A stretch of 64,000 bases of DNA from Streptomyces acidiscabies (GTDB taxonomy: Bacteria; Actinomycetota; Actinomycetes; Streptomycetales; Streptomycetaceae): positions 2,934,001 through 2,998,000 of the forward strand of contig NZ_JAGJBY010000001.1 of assembly GCF_020010905.1 (NCBI RefSeq), given 5' to 3'. Position numbers and translations under genes: made by a program. Shown here piece by piece: positions 9,664 to 18,593 of the stretch. The notes under the pieces are model-generated. The model saw only the letters and a program-made list of their open reading frames with translations, was not told the DNA's origin and did no database searches. Position 1 is the stretch's first letter, and each line of letters begins with the position of its first letter.

Positions 9664-10638
9664 TTGAACCGACGACAGATACTCCTCGCGGCGACCGCCC
9701 TCGCCCTCACCCCGGCCGCAGCAGCCACCGCGGCCGTCCCCGCCTCACCCCGCCTCAACCTCACCACCACCAAACCCTGGCTCCACGAGGTCACCCTCAG
9801 CGAGACCCGCGTCCTCCAGTCCTTCGCCTTCGACAACACCAACAGGCGCCTCTACACAGCCCAGTTGACCCAAGGCGGACGCACCCTCACCGGCGAGACC
9901 GCACCCGTCACCGGCGCCGAACGCTCCAGGAACGGCGACCTCTGCATCACCCGCCTCGACTGGACCGGCACCGTCACCGGCCGCATGTACCTCAAGGGCT
10001 TCGGCCACGGCGTCTCCATCGCCGCCGAACCCGTCGGCACCAGCACCTACCTGTGGACCGAGACCGACGCGGTCCCCGACAGCGAGGACAACGGCTACGG
10101 CACCCGCGTCGCCCGCTTCCGCTTCACCGACGGCGCCGTCCTCACGACCGGCTCGACCCAGCTCGTCCGCTTCGACCCCGCCCCCGGCTCCGACCACAAC
10201 ACCGTCGCCCTGGACCCCGCCAACAGCCGTATCGCACACCGGAGTCGGACCGCAGGAACCTGGACGTACACCCTCCACGACCTCACCACCTTCAAGGCCG
10301 GCATCTTCACCCCCCTCGCGGCCATCACCCAGCCCGCCGTCCTCACCGGGCCCACCTTCCAGGGGTACGCCACCCTCGGCCGCCACCTCTACACCCTCGA
10401 CGGAACCTCCTTCGGCGACGTCCACCTCACCGCGGTCGACTGGAACACCGGAGCCGTACTCGACCGGCAACTCACCGGCGTCGGACAGGAGTTGTTCTAC
10501 CGCGAACCCGAGGGAATGGCGATCCAGCTCCCTGACGCCACGTCACCGGCCAGGCTGCACTTCGGACTTGCCTCGGAGAGATCACTGACCGAGACCGACA
10601 AGAAGGCGAGCTTCTACTACACGGACACGACGGTCTGA
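9664..10638 (+). CDS. Exported beta-propeller protein, teichoic-acid-protein-C / phage baseplate-like
   Basis: 324 residues starting at TTG 9664, just after a GGGGGAG run. The N-terminus LNRRQILLAATALALTPAAA looks like a secretion signal with an Arg-Arg pair, possibly Tat. The rest resembles the Streptomyces proteins annotated as TagC-like or P68 receptor-binding-protein-like propellers, with repeated aromatic strands and motifs such as GHGVSIAAEP, SDHNTVALDP and EPEGMAI. It is expected outside the membrane, perhaps binding cell-wall glycopolymer. An in-frame ATG at 9625 would destroy the signal peptide. It is followed by a strong terminator. Biochemical role is unknown. Confidence 0.7.
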   Translation: MNRRQILLAATALALTPAAAATAAVPASPRLNLTTTKPWLHEVTLSETRVLQSFAFDNTNRRLYTAQLTQGGRTLTGETAPVTGAERSRNGDLCITRLDWTGTVTGRMYLKGFGHGVSIAAEPVGTSTYLWTETDAVPDSEDNGYGTRVARFRFTDGAVLTTGSTQLVRFDPAPGSDHNTVALDPANSRIAHRSRTAGTWTYTLHDLTTFKAGIFTPLAAITQPAVLTGPTFQGYATLGRHLYTLDGTSFGDVHLTAVDWNTGAVLDRQLTGVGQELFYREPEGMAIQLPDATSPARLHFGLASERSLTETDKKASFYYTDTTV

Positions 10639-10642
10639 AAAA

Positions 10643-10675
10643 GAGGGGGGACCGCGGCATAGGCGGTCCCCCCTC
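10643..10675. terminator. Perfect 13-bp hairpin between convergent genes
   Basis: GAGGGGGGACCGC pairs with GCGGTCCCCCCTC around GGCATAG. The left arm is preceded by AAAAA on the plus strand, which reads as a T-run for the minus-strand transcript. It probably ends both converging transcripts. Confidence 0.85.
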
Positions 10676-10693
10676 ATCAAACTCAACTCCCGC

Positions 10694-12496
10694 CTAGAAC
10701 ACCGGCGTTCCGTTCCGCGTCAGCTTCCAGTCCACCGACGCGAAGTCCTTCGGGTCCAGCACGCCCTTCGCCGTCACCCACTCCGAGATCCGCGTCCGGA
10801 TCTCCGTAGACTCCGCCCACAGCTCCTGCGCCGCCGCCACGTGCGGGAACGCCCCGCCGCCGTTCGCCCGGTAGTTGTTCACCGCGAACACGAACTGCTG
10901 CGCGTCGTCCAGCGCCGCACCCTGGTAGCTGAGGTTCTTGATCCGCGACCCCACCGGCTGCGCGATGTCGATGTCGTACGAAAGACCCGACACGTAGTCG
11001 TAGTTGTAGTCCGGACGCCCGCCCGCGTTCGTCAGCTTCTCCACGTCCACGACCGCGTCCGGCGCCGTCTGGACGTAGTACTGCGCCGAGTACTCCAGGT
11101 ACGCCCGGACCTGCGCGCCCGTCAGCAACTTCGCGACCAGCGTGTTGTCGTACACGTACAGGCTCGACAGGTCCCGGATCGTCACGTTCCCGGCCGGGAT
11201 CTCCGAGGTGCGCGAGAACGGCGAGGCCTGCGCGATCACCGGCAGCGACGCGTGCGCCGTACCCGCCAGCGCGGCCTTCACGACGTCCTCCTGGACCTTC
11301 GTGATCAGGTCGATGATCGGGGCGTCCTTGTACCGCGCCTCGACCGTCGTCAGCGTCGCCGTGGCCGTGCCGACGACCTGGTTGACGTACTTCACGACCT
11401 TCGCGTGCTCGTCGCTCAGCAGCCGCGTGATCTTCGGGTCGTCCGCGACCGAATTCGAGTTCAGCACCTTCGACGAGACCGACTCGACGCTCCAGCGGCC
11501 CTTCTCCCGGACCAGCTCGATGTCGAACACCGACAGGCGCTCGGCGTACGCCAGCGGCTCCGAGAGGATCACCGTCTTGCCGGTCTTCTCGTTGACGACC
11601 TTCAGCTCCGGGAGCTCCACGTGCGCGTGGCCCACCAGGATCGCGTCGATGCCCGGCACCAGCCGCGCCACGTTCGCCGCCGCGTTCTCCACGTACGGCA
11701 GCTGGTCCCCGTACGACGACGTCCCCGAGGAACCCGAGTGCGCCGACACGATCACGACGTCCGCGCCCAGCGACCGCAGCTTCGGGACGTACTTCGCGGC
11801 CTGCTCCTCAAGCCCCGGGAACGCCAGCTTGCCCTGCACGTACGCCTTGTCCCAGATCGCGATGCCCGGGTTCGTGAGACCGAGGATCGCGACCTTCACC
11901 GGCGGCGCCCCCTTCGGGCACACCGTCTTGATGACGTAGGGCGGGAACGCGGGCTTGAGGGTCTTCGCGTCCACCGCGTTCGCGCCCAGCAGCGGGAAGC
12001 GCAGCTGCGACTCGAACTTGCGCAGCGTCTCGATGCCGTAGTTGAACTCGTGGTTGCCGAGCGCCGCCGCGTCGTACCCGATCGCGTTCATCGCCTGCGC
12101 CATCGGGTGCACCGGGCCGCCCTTGGCGGTGATCGGGTCGACCTTCGCGTAGTAGTACGTCAGCGGGGTGCCCTGGATCGTGTCGCCCGCGTCGATCAGG
12201 AGCGTGTTGTGGCGGCCCTTCTCCGCGCGCAGCTGGTTCACCAGCGTCGAGATCCGGGCCAGGCCCTGGGCGTTGCCGGCCGTGTCCTTGTACTCCGCGT
12301 CCTTGAAGTAGTCCCAGTTGAAGACGTGACCGTGCAGGTCGGTCGTGCCCATGACCGTCAGCGAGTAGCGCTTCTTCGGCGAGGGCTTCGGGGTCTTCCC
12401 GGCGGCCTGCGCCGGAGCCGCCGCCGCACCCGCGATCGCCACCCCCGCCCCGGTCACGGCGGACTTCTTCAGAAACTTACGGCGGTTCAAAGGCAT
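10694..12496 (-). CDS. Exported bifunctional 2',3'-cyclic-nucleotide phosphodiesterase / 5'(3')-nucleotidase
   Basis: 600 residues. A Tat signal (MPLNRRKFLKKSAVTGAG) shows that the folded metalloenzyme is exported. A calcineurin-like phosphatase domain follows (TTDLHGH with Asp53/His55, LIDAGDTIQG, GNHEFNYG, GHAHVE). The C-terminal 5'-nucleotidase substrate domain has the SLYVYDNTLVAKLLTGAQ block. The WDYFKD segment is typical of CpdB-type enzymes. It would release phosphate and nucleosides from extracellular nucleotides. The ATG at 12496 is chosen because GAGGAG lies about eight bases upstream; the reading frame stays open to 12652. Confidence 0.9.
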   Translation of the reverse strand: MPLNRRKFLKKSAVTGAGVAIAGAAAAPAQAAGKTPKPSPKKRYSLTVMGTTDLHGHVFNWDYFKDAEYKDTAGNAQGLARISTLVNQLRAEKGRHNTLLIDAGDTIQGTPLTYYYAKVDPITAKGGPVHPMAQAMNAIGYDAAALGNHEFNYGIETLRKFESQLRFPLLGANAVDAKTLKPAFPPYVIKTVCPKGAPPVKVAILGLTNPGIAIWDKAYVQGKLAFPGLEEQAAKYVPKLRSLGADVVIVSAHSGSSGTSSYGDQLPYVENAAANVARLVPGIDAILVGHAHVELPELKVVNEKTGKTVILSEPLAYAERLSVFDIELVREKGRWSVESVSSKVLNSNSVADDPKITRLLSDEHAKVVKYVNQVVGTATATLTTVEARYKDAPIIDLITKVQEDVVKAALAGTAHASLPVIAQASPFSRTSEIPAGNVTIRDLSSLYVYDNTLVAKLLTGAQVRAYLEYSAQYYVQTAPDAVVDVEKLTNAGGRPDYNYDYVSGLSYDIDIAQPVGSRIKNLSYQGAALDDAQQFVFAVNNYRANGGGAFPHVAAAQELWAESTEIRTRISEWVTAKGVLDPKDFASVDWKLTRNGTPVF

Positions 12497-12582
12497 ATCT
12501 CGCACTCCTCGGGGAATCGTCAACGACGCGCGTAGATTCTGACCCGTCCATGACCCTCGGCAACAGGTCCGGAAGGTTGCGA

Positions 12583-12595
12583 TCAGGTGACCTGA
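12583..12595. promoter_or_regulatory. Palindrome TCAGGT-G-ACCTGA in divergent promoter region
   Basis: Two perfect 6-bp arms around one base, in the 131-bp gap between the divergent nucleotidase and SIMPL genes. It is well placed for a dimeric repressor acting on either gene. No known regulator is matched. Confidence 0.3.
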
Positions 12596-12627
12596 CGGGG
12601 TCGGCCGGACGTGCGACAGTGTGCCGT

Positions 12628-13299
12628 ATGACGAACGGCACCGCTGAGGCACCGCTGCTGACGGTCCGGGGCGAGGCAGGCATCGAGACGGACCCCGAGG
12701 TCGCCCGGGTCGGCGTGAGTGTCGGCGCCGAAGGACTCGACCGACGGCAGGTCCTCGACGACCTCACCCGCGCCAACACCCTCGCCCTCGACCTCATCAC
12801 CTCCTACGGCGACGCCGTCGAACGCGTCTCCACCGGCGGCCTCTCCGTCGCCCCCGCCTTCGTCCTCGACGACCGGGGCCAGGTCATGGGCTACCAGGGA
12901 CGCGTCCACATCGGCGTCCGCGTCACCGACTTCACCGCCCTCGGCGAACTCGTCACCCGCCTCGCCGAGCTCGACCTCATCTCCGTGGACGGCCCCTCCT
13001 GGGAACTGCGCCACGACTCACCCGTCCCTGGCGAGGTCCGCCGCGCCGCCGTCCGCGAAGCCGTCCGGCGCGCCCGCGAGTACGCCGACGCGCTCGGCAC
13101 CACCCTCGCCGCGCTCCTCGAACTCTCCGACGAAGGGGGGCGCGCGGCACGCCCTCGCGCCGAGGCCGCCTTCGCGCAGCGGACACGGAGCGTGTCCCTC
13201 GGGCAACCCGCGCCCCTCGACCTCGAACTGCCCCAGCTCTGGGTCGAGGCCGCCGTCATTGCCCGTTTCACCCTCCGTCCGCCCGCCCTCGACGCATGA
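12628..13299 (+). CDS. SIMPL (DUF541) domain protein
   Basis: A 223-residue protein of the SIMPL/BP26 family, recognised by TVRGEAGIETDPEVARVGVSVGAEG at the start and the RAREYADALG helix that follows the first half. Family members form oligomeric channel-like rings in some bacteria, but the function in actinobacteria is unknown. No signal peptide is visible here, unlike many Gram-negative relatives. The ATG at 12628 is seven bases after a weak -10-like GACAGT. It diverges from the exported nucleotidase. Confidence 0.8.
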   Translation: MTNGTAEAPLLTVRGEAGIETDPEVARVGVSVGAEGLDRRQVLDDLTRANTLALDLITSYGDAVERVSTGGLSVAPAFVLDDRGQVMGYQGRVHIGVRVTDFTALGELVTRLAELDLISVDGPSWELRHDSPVPGEVRRAAVREAVRRAREYADALGTTLAALLELSDEGGRAARPRAEAAFAQRTRSVSLGQPAPLDLELPQLWVEAAVIARFTLRPPALDA

Positions 13300-13410
13300 A
13301 ATACGCTCATCGGAGCGGTCGTGCGCACACTTCGCGGCTTGTCAATAACCCTTCACGCAAAGGTTGTTGAGTAGTCATTCGCGGCCAATGGCCTACCCGG
13401 CGGTAGGGCC

Positions 13411-13416
13411 TAGGCT
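13411..13416 (+). promoter_or_regulatory. -10 element of leaderless pyk transcript
   Basis: TAGGCT ends exactly six bases before ATG 13423, which places the expected transcription start on the A of the start codon. No ribosome-binding site is visible. Confidence 0.55.
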
Positions 13417-13422
13417 CGGACC

Positions 13423-14859
13423 ATGCGCCGAGCGAAGATCGTCTGCACCCTGGGGCCCGCCACCGACTCGTACGACCAGATCAAGGCCCTGGTCGACGCC
13501 GGAATGGACATCGCCCGCCTCAATCTCAGCCACGGCAGCCACGCGGAGCACGAGGACCGGCTCCACCGCGTCCGCAAGGCCGCCGAGGAGGCCGGACGGG
13601 GCGTCGGCATCCTCGCCGACCTCCAGGGACCCAAGATCCGCCTCGGCACGTTCGCCGAAGGACCCGTCCTCCTGGAACGCGGCGACACCTTCACGATCAC
13701 CGTCGAGGAAGGCGCCCAGGGCGACGGCCACTCCTGCGGTACGACCTACGCCGGGCTCGCCGCCGACGTCACTCCCGGTGAACGCGTCCTCGTCGACGAC
13801 GGCAAGGTCTGCCTCGAAGTGACCTCCGTCGACGGGCCCCGCGTCCACACCACCGTCGTCGAAGGCGGCATGGTCTCCGACCACAAGGGCCTCAACCTCC
13901 CCGGCGTCGCCGTCTCCGTCCCCGCGCTCTCCGACAAGGACGAGGCCGACCTCCGCTGGGCGCTGCGCCACGGCGCCGACATCATCGCCCTCTCCTTCGT
14001 CCGCAGCGGCAAGGACATCGACGACGTCCACCGCATCATGGACGAGGAACAGCGCCGCCTCCCCGTCATCGCCAAGGTCGAGAAGCCCCAGGCCGTCGAC
14101 GCCATCGAGGACATCGTCGCCGCGTTCGACGGGATCATGGTCGCGCGCGGAGACCTCGGCGTCGAGATGCCCCTGGAACAGGTCCCGCTCGTCCAGAAGC
14201 GCGCCGTCAAACTCGCCAGGCGCAACGCCAAGCCGGTCATCGTCGCGACCCAGATGCTCGACTCGATGATCGAGAACTCGCGCCCGACGCGCGCGGAGGC
14301 GTCCGACGTCGCCAACGCCGTCATCGACGGCACCGACGCCGTGATGCTCTCCGGCGAGACCAGCGTCGGCAAGTACCCCATCGAGACGGTCCGCACGATG
14401 GCGAAGATCGTCGAAGCGGCCGAGGAGGACATCCTCGCGAAGGGGCTCCCGCCGCTGACGGACCACAACAAACCCCGCACACAGGGAGGCGCGGTGGCCC
14501 GGGCGGCTGCCGAGATCGGCGACTTCCTGGGCGCCAAGTACCTGGTCGCCTTCACACAGACCGGCGACACGGTCCGCCGCCTCTCCCGTTACCGCTCCCC
14601 GATCCCGGTCCTGGCGTTCACGCCGGTGGCTTCCACGCGGGCGCAGCTGAGCGTGAGTTGGGGCGTGGAGACACTGCTCGGCCCGTGGGTCGACTCCACC
14701 GACGCGATGGTGGAACAGGTCGACGAACTGCTCCTCAAGCACGGTCTCTGCCAGAAGGGCGACGTCGTCGTCATCACGGCGGGGTCGCCGCCCGGGGTGT
14801 CGGGGGCGACGAACATGGTGCGGGTGCACCACATCGGCGAGGACGACAGCCCCCGGTAG
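13423..14859 (+). CDS. pyk: Pyruvate kinase
   Basis: 478 residues, full length. It makes pyruvate and ATP from phosphoenolpyruvate and ADP as the last step of glycolysis. Signature segments are [56 protein letters not shown] and [20 protein letters not shown], with an allosteric C-terminal domain. Streptomyces usually have two pyruvate kinases; the position next to the ANTAR regulator and liv operon matches the copy I remember as Pyk2. Its 3' end overlaps the convergent serine hydrolase frame by 86 bases. Confidence 0.96.
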   Translation: MRRAKIVCTLGPATDSYDQIKALVDAGMDIARLNLSHGSHAEHEDRLHRVRKAAEEAGRGVGILADLQGPKIRLGTFAEGPVLLERGDTFTITVEEGAQGDGHSCGTTYAGLAADVTPGERVLVDDGKVCLEVTSVDGPRVHTTVVEGGMVSDHKGLNLPGVAVSVPALSDKDEADLRWALRHGADIIALSFVRSGKDIDDVHRIMDEEQRRLPVIAKVEKPQAVDAIEDIVAAFDGIMVARGDLGVEMPLEQVPLVQKRAVKLARRNAKPVIVATQMLDSMIENSRPTRAEASDVANAVIDGTDAVMLSGETSVGKYPIETVRTMAKIVEAAEEDILAKGLPPLTDHNKPRTQGGAVARAAAEIGDFLGAKYLVAFTQTGDTVRRLSRYRSPIPVLAFTPVASTRAQLSVSWGVETLLGPWVDSTDAMVEQVDELLLKHGLCQKGDVVVITAGSPPGVSGATNMVRVHHIGEDDSPR

Positions 14860-16012
14860 AGCGGGTGAGCAGGTCGGCCACCCGGGCGATGAGCCGACTC
14901 TCGTCGCCGCTGCGGGCGGTCGTCGGGTGGTACGCGAGGACGAAGCGGCGCTGCTGGTCACGGCTGGAGAACGCGGCGTTCTTGTAGCCGTACGTCTCCC
15001 CGGTCTTGCCCCAGAGGGTGACGCCGTTGACGGTGGCCCGCTGTAGTCCGGTGCTGTAGCGGGCCGGGGAGCCGTCCAGCATCAGCACGTCGTCCGGCGG
15101 CAGGGTGAACATCAGCCGGAGCAGCTCGGGCGGGAGCAGCTCGCCCGAGAACAGGGCGGTGAGCATCCGGTCGAGGTCGCCCGTGGTGGAGATCATGTCG
15201 CCCTCTCCCCGGCTGGACGACTGGTCGTACGTGGTGATGTCCCGCAAGCTCGCGTCGGCCATGCGCAGATAGCCGTGCACGTGCGGCCCGTGGATGCGCG
15301 GGTCGTTCCCGGGCACGACGGTACGAGTCAGGCCCAGCGGACGCAGGATGCGTTCCGCCACCACCTCGCCGTACGAGCGGCCGGTCACCTTCTCGACGAT
15401 CAGCGCGGCCAGTACGTAATTGACGCCCCGGTACTCCTGCCGGGAGCCCGGGGCGAACTTCAGCGGCCCGTGCGTAGCCGTCGCCACCCACTCGCGCGGC
15501 GTCCAGTGGTCGAAACGATGCCGGAAGACGTCCTCGGCGGACTCAGGCTCCGGGATACCGACGTGATCAGGCAGCCCGCTGGTGTGGTTCAACAACTGCG
15601 CCACGGTGACAGCAGCGAACCGCTCGGGCAGCAACCCCGGCAGCACCCGCCACACCGGCGAGTCCAGAGAGACCCGCCCCTCCGCCACCAACTGCAACAC
15701 CACGGTGGCGACAAAGACCTTGGTAACGCTGCCGATCCGGACCTTGTCGTACGCGGTCACCGGACGCCTCGTACGGAGGTCGGCGACCCCGGAGGAGCCG
15801 CTCCAGCGGCCAGCCGCACCACCGACGAGCAACTGGGCCGCGGTCGACGGCGGGTGCTCCAGATCATCGATCGCCGCTCGCAGAGCGATCGGGTCCAAGG
15901 GCGGGAACGGCGAGGTCGAGGCGGCGGCGGGATGAGCGGGCAGCAGGAGGGTGCCGGCCAGCGCGGCTGCGGAACCCACAAAGGACCGGCGTGACATGCG
16001 CGTTGAGACCAT
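14774..16012 (-). CDS. Exported serine hydrolase, beta-lactamase / D-Ala-D-Ala carboxypeptidase family
   Basis: 412 residues with a Tat-like signal ([15 protein letters not shown]). The penicillin-binding fold is shown by SVTK (SxxK nucleophile), [10 protein letters not shown] in the place of the usual YxN loop, and WGKTGE (KTG). It probably trims peptidoglycan or hydrolyses an ester outside the cell. The ATG at 16012 has GGAG six bases upstream; 15997 and 16048 are alternatives. The middle residue of the YSN triad is replaced (YRG), so the general-base arrangement may differ. The last 28 residues are encoded by the antisense strand of pyk and look like non-family tail. Confidence 0.85.
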   Translation of the reverse strand: MVSTRMSRRSFVGSAAALAGTLLLPAHPAAASTSPFPPLDPIALRAAIDDLEHPPSTAAQLLVGGAAGRWSGSSGVADLRTRRPVTAYDKVRIGSVTKVFVATVVLQLVAEGRVSLDSPVWRVLPGLLPERFAAVTVAQLLNHTSGLPDHVGIPEPESAEDVFRHRFDHWTPREWVATATHGPLKFAPGSRQEYRGVNYVLAALIVEKVTGRSYGEVVAERILRPLGLTRTVVPGNDPRIHGPHVHGYLRMADASLRDITTYDQSSSRGEGDMISTTGDLDRMLTALFSGELLPPELLRLMFTLPPDDVLMLDGSPARYSTGLQRATVNGVTLWGKTGETYGYKNAAFSSRDQQRRFVLAYHPTTARSGDESRLIARVADLLTRSTGGCRPRRCGAPAPCSSPPTPRAATPP

Positions 16013-16080
16013 GCGCTCCACACTGCCGACGCACAGATCCCCGAGCATCGGGGTCCACCCTGGAATGAACCCTGATATGC

Positions 16081-16115
16081 AAAAAGCGGAAGATCATCGA
16101 ACTGTGATCTTCCGC
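16081..16115 (-). terminator. Intrinsic terminator of the tRNA gene
   Basis: GCGGAAGATCA and TGATCTTCCGC form a perfect 11-bp stem with an 8-base loop. On the minus strand it is followed by TTTTT. A second, shorter palindrome (TTCCTTCGA / TCGAAGGAA) lies between it and the tRNA 3' end. Confidence 0.88.
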
Positions 16116-16142
16116 ATCGCTTCCTTCGAATCGAAGGAAAAG

Positions 16143-16217
16143 TGCCCCGGGTCGGACTCGAACCGACACTGTATGGGTTTTGAATCCATTGCCTGCTGCC
16201 AATTGGGCTACCGGGGC
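16143..16217 (-). tRNA. tRNA with CAA anticodon (Leu by anticodon) but short variable loop
   Basis: 75 nucleotides that fold as a cloverleaf: acceptor GCCCCGG/CCGGGGC with discriminator A, T arm GTCGG-TTCGAGT-CCGAC, and D loop AATTGGCAGCA of the kind seen in tRNA-Gln. The anticodon stem ATGGA/CCCAT has an A-C pair next to the loop TTCAAAA, giving anticodon CAA after T33. Leucine tRNAs normally have a long variable arm; here the variable region is only five bases (ACAGT). CCA is not encoded. It has its own promoter and terminator. The gene is clear; its amino acid identity is doubtful. Confidence 0.85.
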
Positions 16218-16256
16218 CCGCAGAATCGAAGGTTTCCCGTGACCTGCTGTGCCCCC

Positions 16257-16287
16257 ACCTTACCGCAGCTAGGTACGCTCTTGTCAG
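16257..16287 (-). promoter_or_regulatory. Candidate promoter of the tRNA gene
   Basis: On the minus strand CTGACA (16282-16287) and TAAGGT (16257-16262) are 19 bases apart, about 40 bases before the mature tRNA 5' end. Both hexamers resemble the housekeeping consensus. Confidence 0.45.
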
Positions 16288-16317
16288 CAGTACCCCTGCC
16301 CCGACCAAGGAGCCCCC

Positions 16318-16971
16318 GTGACCGCCGAGTCGCCCCAGCCCGTAGACGCGCCCGACGACGACAAGTCGCACGTGCCTCCGCTGACGACCCGCGTCGTCAT
16401 TGCCGAGGACGAGGCGTTGATCCGTCTCGATCTGAAGGAGATGCTGGAGGAGGAGGGGTACGCGGTTGTCGGGGAGGCCGGGGACGGGGAGCAGGCGATT
16501 GAGCTGGCCCGCGAGCACAAGCCGGACCTGGTGATCCTGGACGTGAAGATGCCCAAGCTGGACGGCATCTCCGCGGCCGAGAAGATCGCCGAGGAGCGGA
16601 TCGCCCCGGTGCTGATGCTGACCGCGTTCTCGCAGCGGGACCTGGTCGAGCGCGCGCGGGACGCGGGGGCGATGGCGTACCTCGTGAAGCCGTTCAGCAA
16701 GAGCGACGTCGTCCCGGCGATCGAGATGGCCGTCTCGCGGTTCACGGAGCTGAAGGAGCTGGAGAACGAGGTCGCCGACCTCACCCAGCGCCTGGAGACC
16801 CGCAAGCTGGTCGACCGCGCGAAGTCGATCCTCCAGACCGAGTACGGCCTGACGGAGCCGGCCGCGTTCCGCTGGATCCAGAAGACGTCGATGGACCGCC
16901 GCATGTCGATGCAGCAGGTCGCGGAGGCGGTCATCCTGGACGCGGACGAGAAGAAGTCCGCGAAGGGCTAA
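16318..16971 (+). CDS. pdtaR: Response regulator with ANTAR RNA-binding output domain
   Basis: 217 residues. The receiver domain has the acid pair Glu30/Asp31, phospho-acceptor Asp75 in LVILDVKMP, Thr102 and Lys124. A short coiled linker leads to a C-terminal ANTAR domain (LVDRAKSILQTEYGLTEPAA). ANTAR regulators bind paired hexaloop hairpins in nascent RNA and prevent termination; the mycobacterial homologue PdtaR works with the kinase PdtaS. GTG 16318 has AAGGAG upstream. No kinase gene is adjacent, so the partner is encoded elsewhere. Convergent with the liv operon. Confidence 0.93.
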   Translation: MTAESPQPVDAPDDDKSHVPPLTTRVVIAEDEALIRLDLKEMLEEEGYAVVGEAGDGEQAIELAREHKPDLVILDVKMPKLDGISAAEKIAEERIAPVLMLTAFSQRDLVERARDAGAMAYLVKPFSKSDVVPAIEMAVSRFTELKELENEVADLTQRLETRKLVDRAKSILQTEYGLTEPAAFRWIQKTSMDRRMSMQQVAEAVILDADEKKSAKG

Positions 16972-16973
16972 AC

Positions 16974-17027
16974 GGTACGACGATGGCGGGCACCCCCGGC
17001 GCCGGGGATGCCCGCCATCGTCGTACC
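16974..17027. terminator. Very long hairpin between pdtaR and livF
   Basis: A perfect 19-bp stem (16974-16992 with 17009-17027) encloses a GC-rich loop that can itself pair (CCCC-GGCGCC-GGGG). It begins three bases after the pdtaR stop and ends six before the livF stop, so it should end both transcripts. Confidence 0.9.
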
Positions 17028-17032
17028 CGTGC

Positions 17033-17749
17033 TCAGTCCTCGCCGAGGTACGCCTTGCGTACCGACTCGTCGTGGAGGAGGTCCTGGCCCGTGCCGGACA
17101 GGACGATGTTGCCGACCTCCATGACGTGGCCGTGGTCCGCGAGGGAGAGGGCGGCCTGGGCGTTCTGCTCGATGAGGAGGATCGTCATGCCCTGGGACTT
17201 CAGCTCGGCGATCGTGGCCATGATCTTCTGCATCATGATGGGGGAGAGCCCCATCGAGGGCTCGTCCAGCATCAGGAGCTTGGGCTGCGACATCAGGGCG
17301 CGGCCCATCGCCAGCATCTGCTGCTCGCCCCCCGAGAGGGTGCCCGCCGCCTGCTTGCGGCGTTCGCCCAGGATCGGGAAGAGGTCGTAGGCGCGCTGGA
17401 TGTCCTGCTCGATGCCGGGCTTGTCGCTGCGCAGGAAGGCACCGAGGCGGAGGTTGTCCTCGATGGTCATGCGGGGGAAGATGTGCCGCCCCTCGGGCGA
17501 GTGCGCGAGCCCCAGGGAGACGATCTGGTGCGCGGGGATCTTCTTCAGGGACTTGCCGTTGAAGCGGATCTGCCCGCCGACCGGCTTGAGGAGCCCGGAG
17601 AGCGTGCGCAGGGTGGTCGTCTTGCCGGCCCCGTTGGTGCCGATGAGGGTGACGACCTCACCTTCGTCGACGCTGAAGGAGATGCCCTTGACGGCCTCGA
17701 TCTTGCCGTAGGCGACGCGGAGGTCTTCGACTTCGAGCAGCGCGGTCAC
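17033..17749 (-). CDS. livF: Branched-chain amino acid ABC transporter, ATP-binding protein LivF
   Basis: 238 residues, one of the two ATPase subunits of the Leu/Ile/Val importer. Walker A is GTNGAGKTTT, the signature is LSGGEQQMLAMGRAL, and Walker B is LLMLDEPSMGLSP; the shorter form without the C-terminal LivG extension identifies LivF. Its GTG overlaps the livG stop by four bases (GTGA), so it is translationally coupled as the last gene of livKHMGF. Confidence 0.95.
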   Translation of the reverse strand: MTALLEVEDLRVAYGKIEAVKGISFSVDEGEVVTLIGTNGAGKTTTLRTLSGLLKPVGGQIRFNGKSLKKIPAHQIVSLGLAHSPEGRHIFPRMTIEDNLRLGAFLRSDKPGIEQDIQRAYDLFPILGERRKQAAGTLSGGEQQMLAMGRALMSQPKLLMLDEPSMGLSPIMMQKIMATIAELKSQGMTILLIEQNAQAALSLADHGHVMEVGNIVLSGTGQDLLHDESVRKAYLGED

Positions 17750-18588
17750 TTCGCGCCTCCTTCGGTGGTGCTGTGGGCCTCCGCCGCTTCGACCTCGGCG
17801 ACTTCCTCGGCGCCGGGCGCGTCCTCGAAGGGTTCGCCGAGGTACGCGGCGACGACGCGTTCGTCCCCCTGGACGGTGGCGCTGTCGCCCTCGATGAGCT
17901 TCTCGCCCTGGACGAGGACGGCGACACGGTCGCAGAGGTTGAAGATGAACCGCATGTCGTGCTCGATGACGAGGACGGCGATGCCCTGGTCGCGGATGGC
18001 GAAGACCAGCTCCTCGGTGGCGCGGGTCTCCTGGGGGTTCATGCCGGCGGTGGGCTCGTCGAGGAGGAGCAGCCCGGGTTCGCTGGCGAGGGCGCGCGCG
18101 ATCTCCAGCTTGCGCTGTTCGCCGTAGGGCAGGTTGCGCGCGAGGTGGTCGGCCTTGTCCGCGAGGCCGACGAACTGGAGGAGTTCCATGCCGCGTTCGC
18201 GGGAGGCGGCCTCGGCCCGGTGGAAGGAGGGCAGGCGCAGGACGGCTGACCAGAACCCTTCCTTCGTCCGGGTGTGGCGGCCGACGAGGACGTTCTCCAG
18301 GACGGTCATGTTGGCGAAGAGCCGGATGTTCTGGAAGGTGCGGGCGATGCCGGCGGCGGTGACCTTGAAGGACTTGGCCGGCAGGACGGTGTCCTTGTAG
18401 CGGACCTCGCCCTCGGTGGGGACGTACAGGCCGGTGAGGCAGTTGAAGAAGGTCGTCTTGCCGGCACCGTTGGGCCCGATGAGCCCGACGATCTCGCCGC
18501 TGTTGACGGTGAGGTCGACGTTCCGTACGGCGGTGAGGCCGCCGAAGCGCATGGTGACGCCGCGTGCGTCGAGGACGGTGTTCGTCAT
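17746..18588 (-). CDS. livG: Branched-chain amino acid ABC transporter, ATP-binding protein LivG
   Basis: 280 residues. Walker A is GPNGAGKTTFF, the signature variant is LPYGEQRKLEIARAL, and Walker B is LLLLDEPTAGMNP, followed by the LivG-type C-terminal BCA domain and an acidic tail rich in Glu and Ala. It starts at ATG 18588, five bases after the livM stop. It forms the heterodimeric motor with LivF on the LivH/LivM channel. Confidence 0.95.
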   Translation of the reverse strand: MTNTVLDARGVTMRFGGLTAVRNVDLTVNSGEIVGLIGPNGAGKTTFFNCLTGLYVPTEGEVRYKDTVLPAKSFKVTAAGIARTFQNIRLFANMTVLENVLVGRHTRTKEGFWSAVLRLPSFHRAEAASRERGMELLQFVGLADKADHLARNLPYGEQRKLEIARALASEPGLLLLDEPTAGMNPQETRATEELVFAIRDQGIAVLVIEHDMRFIFNLCDRVAVLVQGEKLIEGDSATVQGDERVVAAYLGEPFEDAPGAEEVAEVEAAEAHSTTEGGAK

Positions 18589-18593
18589 GGTCG

